NCBI GenBank assembly: GCA_022113835.1
Contig: JAILWY010000012.1
Location: 8,060,001 to 8,124,000, forward strand
Direction: 5' to 3'
Source: Atopsyche davidsoni
Taxonomy: Eukaryota > Arthropoda > Insecta > Trichoptera > Hydrobiosidae
Length of the DNA: 64,000 nt
The position numbers and the translations under genes were made by a program. The notes beneath the pieces were generated by a model, which was given only the letters and a program-made list of their open reading frames with translations, was not told the DNA's origin and made no database searches. Shown here one piece after another: positions 58,401 through 64,000 of the stretch (its first letter is position 1; each line of letters opens with the position of its first letter).

Positions 58401-61400
58401 GCACACCCTTTGCAATATTGTTCTGGCTGCTTTTGTTATATTTTTATAAGATTAAATCTTTTGTTGTGGAGCTAAAGCGTCATGTGTCATGCAGGACAGA
58501 GCGTGCGCGTAGGGGGAGGGGGCTTGATGCAGCAGGCCAGTGTGCCGGTGCAAGTGCCCATGTCCTCGGCTGGAGGACAGACAGTATATCAGACGGTGCA
58601 CTTCCCTATCCAGGCTTTTACTCAGCAGCCTCAGCCTCAGATGATGCCCTCGCAGATGCAGATCATACCGCAGATTGCTCAGGTGATCATGCACATCATT
58701 TCATATTTCTCTAGTAGTTGTCTCTAAATATTAAAGGAATGCAACTTGAAAGTTTATTTCTGCTTTCATATTTTGTGAGACATATTGTTTAAGATTTTAC
58801 TTCAAATAATATAGTTTCATTTTTATATTATCTTAATTACCTTTATTCTAGAAAATTGATTTTTAACCAAGTGACTATAATTTTCAGATGCAGCCCCAAC
58901 AGCAGGTTGCTAATGTGATCACTCCATCTGGGCAAATACAACAAATTCAGCTGTCTTCAATAGCTAACCTTCAGGTGAGATATCAGAGCTGGTACACCTT
59001 TTTGCAATGACAGATTTTAGTGAGACAAATATTGCATAATTTCTTTGTCTGTATAATGTAATTAACCAATGTTGTGCATAATACCTTCATATATTAACAT
59101 AATATTAAGTACACATATATTTCAACTTCACCCTAAATTCAGATTATTTCATTTCAACAGTAATATTTCAATTAACATTGGCACATCTGTTCTTCTGTGC
59201 TTTGTATCCTTTAATTCATGTTCTGCTTCAATTTGAAGTAGAAATGGTTTGGTGAATATCACTTGTCTACTAACACTGGGGCCCGATTGCAGGCCAATGG
59301 GGGGGGGCAGCAGGGGGGAGTGACAGGGAGCAATGCGCCCACCACTATCACACTTCAGGTTTGTACGGATGTTTCTAGAGAAGGCAGTGATATGTGAGGG
59401 ATGCGCATAAATGATTAACCTTGTGGTGGTGTAGGCGGTGTCGGGACAGAGCCAGCAGGAAGGCACAGGAACAACAGGGCCTCAGACCATAAACATTAGC
59501 TCGGCTCCCAACGGACCTCACCTCACGGTAATTCCTGCCAACACGGCCAATGTGCGTACGGGAAATGTAATTCAGGTATTCTCTAAGAGATGTTGGTTGG
59601 ATCGTAGCTTAGCCTGCCTTAAGGAGTGTTCTGCACGGCTGAATTTCTCATCGTTGTCTTATGATTATTTTAAGATTGTTTATTAGTATGTTGCTGTTGA
59701 ATTTAAATCTTAAGTTAAATATAAGTTCTGATATTGGCTATGCATTTATTAAAAAAAATATTACTTTTGTAGACTGCTATAGGAATCAAACATTATAGTT
59801 TAACCCTTTGCGCTCGAGACCGTTTCCGCGCGGACTAATCAGCAACTCGAAGCGTTTCGTATCACTTTCGGTGAATTTTTTACCTCTAACTTAAAATGTT
59901 CACACACACAAATTGACACATAATTTTTTTAATTTTAATATTTAATGTATATTTACATCTTTACGAAGATAGGTTCGTAAACATAAGTCTTTGTAATTTT
60001 GCTTTGTATGATATTTCATGTAACAATTGCCGAGATGCATGCCCGGCTTTTCGGGACAAGTATCACAAAAGTATGTCGTTTGATGTCTTTTGCCGGGTTT
60101 ATTTTTTTGAGAACAGACTTTGTAATCCTTCCTTACTCCTGTTATAATGTTATGCAGCCTTCCACTTAGGCGGATTTTCTAGCTCTAGCACGTGTCTGAC
60201 GAAAATCTCCAGTCAATTGCCGAACTAAAGTTTTCATATACCGCAAGTGATTAAGCGGCTGTTCTCCTCTCAGCTGTTTAGTGAGATACACATTATCATA
60301 ATATTATTATATATTATAAAGCAAACAAAATAATGGTACGATAAGTGAATGGAAAGGTTATTGATATTGTGAGGGAGAAAAAAGTCTATTCTTCAGTGCA
60401 ATATAAGTTTAAGCAAATAAGGACCCTCAAATGAATGATTACGATAAGAAGTACAAGCAAAAAATATATGGGTTGATTAGGTACACATCTAGTCATTTTG
60501 CCATGGCTGTCAAGGTCGAGCTGAGACCAAAAATGCAGTTCGCTTTATGGTGCCGCACTAATCTTGGATAAGAAATTCTAGCGTAGTTTGAAAGGGGGAT
60601 AACATGATCTTTGTAAAATTATATGGGCAGTGCTTAGTAACGAACTTTAAAGAACAAGATCACATAAACATAAACAAGAAATCACCAGATAAAAAACCAT
60701 AAATAGTTATCACCGCACATCGAATTTCCGCACCAAGCAAATTGGTGCGGAATCCGCACCTCTCGAGTTGCGGCATTACATCGTGTGGTGCGGAATCCGC
60801 ACCTCTCGAGTGCAAAGGGTTAATATACCAGTTAAACTCATAGAAATATCTTCAATTTTTTATAGGCATTCCAAGGAATGGCTCAAGGACTTTGGTTTGT
60901 TGAGGGACTAGTTGTTTCATTCCTTAATGTAGTGTCTTGTCCTGCAGTAAAAGCTTGAGTAAAAGCTGCAATTGAGGCTTCCTATTAGATCTGGCTAGTG
61001 GATGCAAGTGGAAGCATTTTTATATAATAAAAAAAAATTTCAACTCACTCGGAGGGTTGCAAGCCTCTGACTACGATCAGAGACATCCTTTCTCTTCCCT
61101 ATCTCAAGTTCTTGTGCTTACTGGGTAATCTGAGTAAACGAGAATTATTTAACTATTACACATTATAAATGGCAATATATAATATCCAGTGTATGTTTAA
61201 ATCCTACCTGTGTTGCAAAAAAAAAATTGAGGATTTTTAATTGTTTCACGTGGAATTCAATTACCCAATTACATATTTTACACAAAAGAGACCTGAGCCC
61301 ACTTTGATTACTTCAAAATATTTTGTATTTAGACAGATTCAATGAGTGTAAAATCTGGATTTATCAAATATTCACTATTAATTATGGGTAATTAATTATT

Positions 61401-64000
61401 TGTGGCTTTTATATAGTAACTAGAAATGTAGCCCGTCATAAAATGACGTATTCGATGAACGATGCAATAGTGTTTGAACATATGTTTGGCTGACAATTAG
61501 ATGAATATTTTGTACACATATTTTTTTAATAACCGGATATTAATTTTGAAAGCAAAGCCATTCTAGGAAATATCACATTTCGTGTCACAAGCATTGAATC
61601 ACTTTCACTGCACTGTTCTTTATTAGATGTAGTCTTTATCACGTTCAATTGTGCTATTCTTTTTTAATTACGTTTGCTGTGCTTAGACGGTGTTATTTTT
61701 TTAGGAGGAATTTTAAGTTTTTAATGATGTGATTAATAATTTCTAACGCAACTAAAAAATAAAATTGGTACTTGTGTCAAGCTGACATAAACTGTAAATT
61801 TCTTAGAAGCATCATATTTTGTTTTTTTGTAAAAATTCTAAATTTGAAATTCTCGCTGTGAACAACAGAATCATATAATTCGTACATAAAGCATATTTGA
61901 TAGTTTTATTTAATTAGTTTATGAATGAAAATATTATCCTATCGTCTTGAAGTTCGGCACATAACTGCGGAAAATCACACTGAACTTGCGTGCAAAAAAT
62001 CAGCGTTGTATCTTTTAAGATATTCTATAGAGAACCCAAAAATGAAACATACACACACACCCACCCACCCACACGCAATGGCTATTATTATAGTAGATAG
62101 TAAAGAAATCAATTTAAATTGAAAATAAATAAGACTTAAAAGCATGGACTCACTATTCATCCTTTAAATTTATTTGATTCTTTAACCTATAGATGCCACA
62201 ATAAAGCCATAATGCTATGTAAGTTGTAGTACACGTAGGAATAAATATTTTACCAAAATAACAAACTAACTGGTTAGTGAAACAAAAGTGAGATTCAATG
62301 GTCAACCTGAAAATATAATATCTAATAATTGCTACCTCTGTGATCAGTTGGTTTGTTTTATTGTGATTATTTTATTGTTGTGTTCACAATTATGCTATTG
62401 ATTATTTTATCGGATTTCTGTAATAAGTTAAGTATTTGTGTTTCATACATTTTTGTTGTTTTATCATCTTTGCTGTAGTTATTGTTTGCATAATATGTAT
62501 TATTAGTTGTGTATATTTGGAATGGTGATGTAAATGAAAGGTTTGAGGGAAGTAATACTATTCACATCTAAGGCTGGAGTTTATTAAGCATATTTGATAA
62601 CTTTATGTTCATAATATATTAACTTTTCTACTGTTGTTATAATATTGCATCAATTAACCAAACAAGAGTCTCATATCTAATTGGAATTTCATCACTGTAT
62701 AGATAAAGTCGGAATTGATTTTAAGTCTTCTTTATTTTTACTTTCTGTCTGTTTGCATTACACTCCTATATTCACCTTCATAAACATTGACAGTGCACAT
62801 CATAATAACTTTATACCAATATACTTAGCAAATGGCGGAGTTTCTGGGTCTGTAATTCAAGTTCTGTCTGTTTTTCTTTCAGATGCCAACACTTCAGTCC
62901 TTCCCAATTCACAATATCCCCGGGCTAGGAAACGTTCAGGTCATTCCCGCTAGTGCCATGGGGCAATTGGGGCAGGTGGGACAAGTGAGTCAAGTGAGTC
63001 AAGTAGGACATCTCCAGCAGTTGGGGCAGGTCGGACAGGTGACGGCCCTGCAGCCCCAAGCGCAGCAACAGCCTACGCAGATTATCGGTTCGGTCATTTT
63101 TGTTACTATGGAATAATCTTTGAACTATCTCTACTGTAGTGACAATATTGCTTTACAAATCACCTTGAGTTCAAATAAGGATATAGCTGATTATTAGACG
63201 CTGATTATAAGACGCAGGTTTCAAAATGTTTTTTTATTTAGTACAGAATTTGATTTACCGTGCCATTGAAATGCACAAAAAAGATTGATTAATCTGATTC
63301 CCAAAATCAAAAATAAGGAATACTCAAGTCATTCTGAAGTACTGAATTTTTCTCATTCTTGGATAATAGAGTGAAAAAAATGTGTTTCTGGAGCTTTGTG
63401 TATTATCTATCCCATCAACTATTTAGCATTTAATTATTTTTAGGGAAATCGAGTGATTTGTGAATGGGTGATGGTGTGTATTTGCACTAATGGACGATAA
63501 CATCAGTCGGTTTGCTTCGTTTTAGGGCAGCAGATACAGCAGGACCCACAAGACCCGAACAAGTGGCAGGTGGTGGGCGCCGTCGCACCCGCGGGGTCAG
63601 CGGCGGCCGCATCTCCCGCCCCACCCCCTCCCACCCCCACTCCACCCGCTAGCGGTCCCAAGAAGCGCATCGTCCGTGTCGCCTGCTCGTGTCCCAACTG
63701 CGTGCAGGGAGAAAGGTATGCCATTCGCAACACATTACGCTAAATCTTAACGGTTGCTTTCAGTTTGAAGGATTATTCGTTTTTGTATTTAATTAAAGTT
63801 TGTCATACCGTCTGAAAAGCTTTTGTAATAATTCTCCCCTGTGATGGATTTCATTGTTTTTTTAGAGATGTGAGCAGTCGAAGAAAGCAGCATATTTGTC
63901 ACGTGATCGGCTGCAATAAGGTGTATGGCAAAACCTCTCACTTGCGAGCGCATCTTCGGTGGCATACGGGAGAGAGACCGTTTATTTGTAATTGGTTGTT
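53807..64000 (+). CDS. Spps: Sp1-4-type zinc-finger transcription factor (partial, runs off window)
   Basis: Binds GC/GT boxes in promoters and, for fly Spps, Polycomb response elements. Exons: 53807-53869, 55267-55585, 55954-56093, 56258-56329, 56421-56627, 56761-56883, 57050-57152, 57454-57705, 58495-58682, 58888-58974, 59293-59358, 59435-59575, 62883-63087, 63526-63715 and 63866-64000 onward; about 763 codons so far with phase kept throughout. The start [18 protein letters not shown] is followed by the Sp box [14 protein letters not shown], then long Gln-rich and Ser/Thr-rich activation regions typical of Sp1-4. Exon 14 has the Buttonhead box RVACSCPNC. The window ends just after the first C2H2 finger (C730, C735, H748, H752, [18 protein letters not shown]). 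Two more fingers are expected beyond the edge. The long Gln-rich N-terminus separates it from btd and Sp5-9 types. Confidence 0.93.
53870..55266 (+). other. Spps intron 1
   Basis: CpG-rich in its first 250 bp and again at 54330-54520, AT-rich afterwards. ORFs on both strands in the CpG-rich part are compositional. Nothing else recognisable. Confidence 0.6.
55363..55533 (+). repeat. CAG/CAA repeat coding a 57-residue Gln tract
   Basis: Mixed CAG and CAA codons encode almost pure glutamine with two His and one Leu, directly after the Sp box of Spps. The mixture of codons argues for selection on the protein tract and against recent slippage of a pure repeat. Antisense poly-Leu and shifted poly-Ser/poly-Ala frames are artefacts. 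Confidence 0.95.
57454..57705 (+). CDS. Spps: Spps symmetric exon 8, possible cassette
   Basis: This 252 nt exon (84 codons) starts and ends in phase 1 after a pyrimidine-rich CCACAAAG acceptor. Exon 7 can join exon 8 or skip to exon 9 (both G|GA) without frame change. It encodes [20 protein letters not shown], a Ser/Thr/Pro-rich stretch, and a [12 protein letters not shown] tail. The G/S/T-rich character differs from the Gln/Met-rich neighbours. Confidence 0.7.
59800..60823 (-). mobile_element. Non-autonomous piggyBac-type element, 1.0 kb
   Basis: TTAA at 59800-59803 and 60820-60823 flank inverted ends CCCTTTGCGCTCGAGA (left) and, read inward, CCCTTTGCACTCGAGA (right). A subterminal GTGCGGAATCCGCACC hairpin motif occurs twice near the right end, each followed by TCTCGAG. 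Inside is only the tail of a transposase (see next entry). The ends differ from those of the complete piggyBac at 16384, so it belongs to another family member. Confidence 0.85.
59942..60235 (-). pseudogene. Cysteine-rich C-terminal remnant of a piggyBac transposase
   Basis: On the minus strand the frame reads [19 protein letters not shown], then [15 protein letters not shown] and [10 protein letters not shown], ending in a stop at 59942. The L-S/T-G-R-x-H line followed by paired cysteines and a terminal YHT is the end of piggyBac transposases, including the cysteine-rich DNA-binding domain. An upstream piece ([17 protein letters not shown]) lies in a shifted frame. The catalytic core is absent, so it cannot encode an active enzyme. 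Confidence 0.75.

Larger units (their letters stand above)
59576..62882 (+). other. Spps intron 12
   Basis: A 3.3 kb intron containing the TTAA-flanked element at 59800-60823. Outside it the sequence is AT-rich with a short (CA)n/CCAC run at about 62051-62074 and no supported gene. Confidence 0.7.

Overview
This is a 64 kb stretch of an AT-rich insect nuclear genome with CpG-rich promoter islands. Canonical GT-AG introns, a Spps-type Sp factor and insect-style SPCS2 and mitochondrial GPDH proteins point to an insect. Lepidoptera is plausible, helped by abundant TTAA-flanked piggyBac-type elements, but this is inference only. No bacterial, organellar or viral gene was recognised, and no tRNA or rRNA gene was noticed. 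Exon models were built by hand from ORFs, GT/AG sites and codon phase; every junction given keeps the reading frame.

Layout: (1) 5.4-15.1 kb, plus strand: an ACSL3/4-class long-chain acyl-CoA synthetase (Acsl) with two alternative first coding exons. (2) 16.4-18.6 kb, minus strand: an apparently intact piggyBac-like transposon. (3) 19.5-25.8 kb, minus strand: transcription elongation factor Spt5. Its first intron holds an internally deleted pogo/Tigger element, a pair of 97 bp direct repeats and an N-terminal relic of another piggyBac-like transposase. (4) 26.4-29.0 kb, plus strand and head-to-head with Spt5: signal peptidase complex subunit 2 (Spase25/SPCS2), whose promoter-exon 1-exon 2 segment is tandemly duplicated. 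(5) 29.2-30.8 kb: a decayed Tc1/mariner-type element next to a GC-rich block of unknown origin. (6) 38.1-47.0 kb, plus strand: FAD-dependent mitochondrial glycerol-3-phosphate dehydrogenase (GPD2/Gpo1), with two homologous 99 bp exons coding alternative versions of its second EF-hand. (7) 53.8 kb to the window end, plus strand: an Sp1-4-type zinc-finger transcription factor (Spps), cut off inside its first zinc finger. One of its introns carries a 1.0 kb TTAA-flanked element that keeps only the cysteine-rich tail of a piggyBac transposase.

The host genes are housekeeping or regulatory genes (lipid activation, Pol II elongation, protein secretion, glycerophosphate shuttle, transcription) and are not an operon-like system. 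The most distinctive biology is isoform architecture (Acsl N-termini, GPD2 EF-hand exons, a duplicated SPCS2 5' end, a Spps symmetric exon) together with a dense collection of cut-and-paste DNA transposons (piggyBac, pogo/Tigger, hAT, Tc1/mariner) at different stages of decay. The long intergenic stretches at 30.8-38.1 kb and 47.0-53.8 kb hold repeats, palindromes, CRE-like sites and CpG islands, but no coding gene that I could support.
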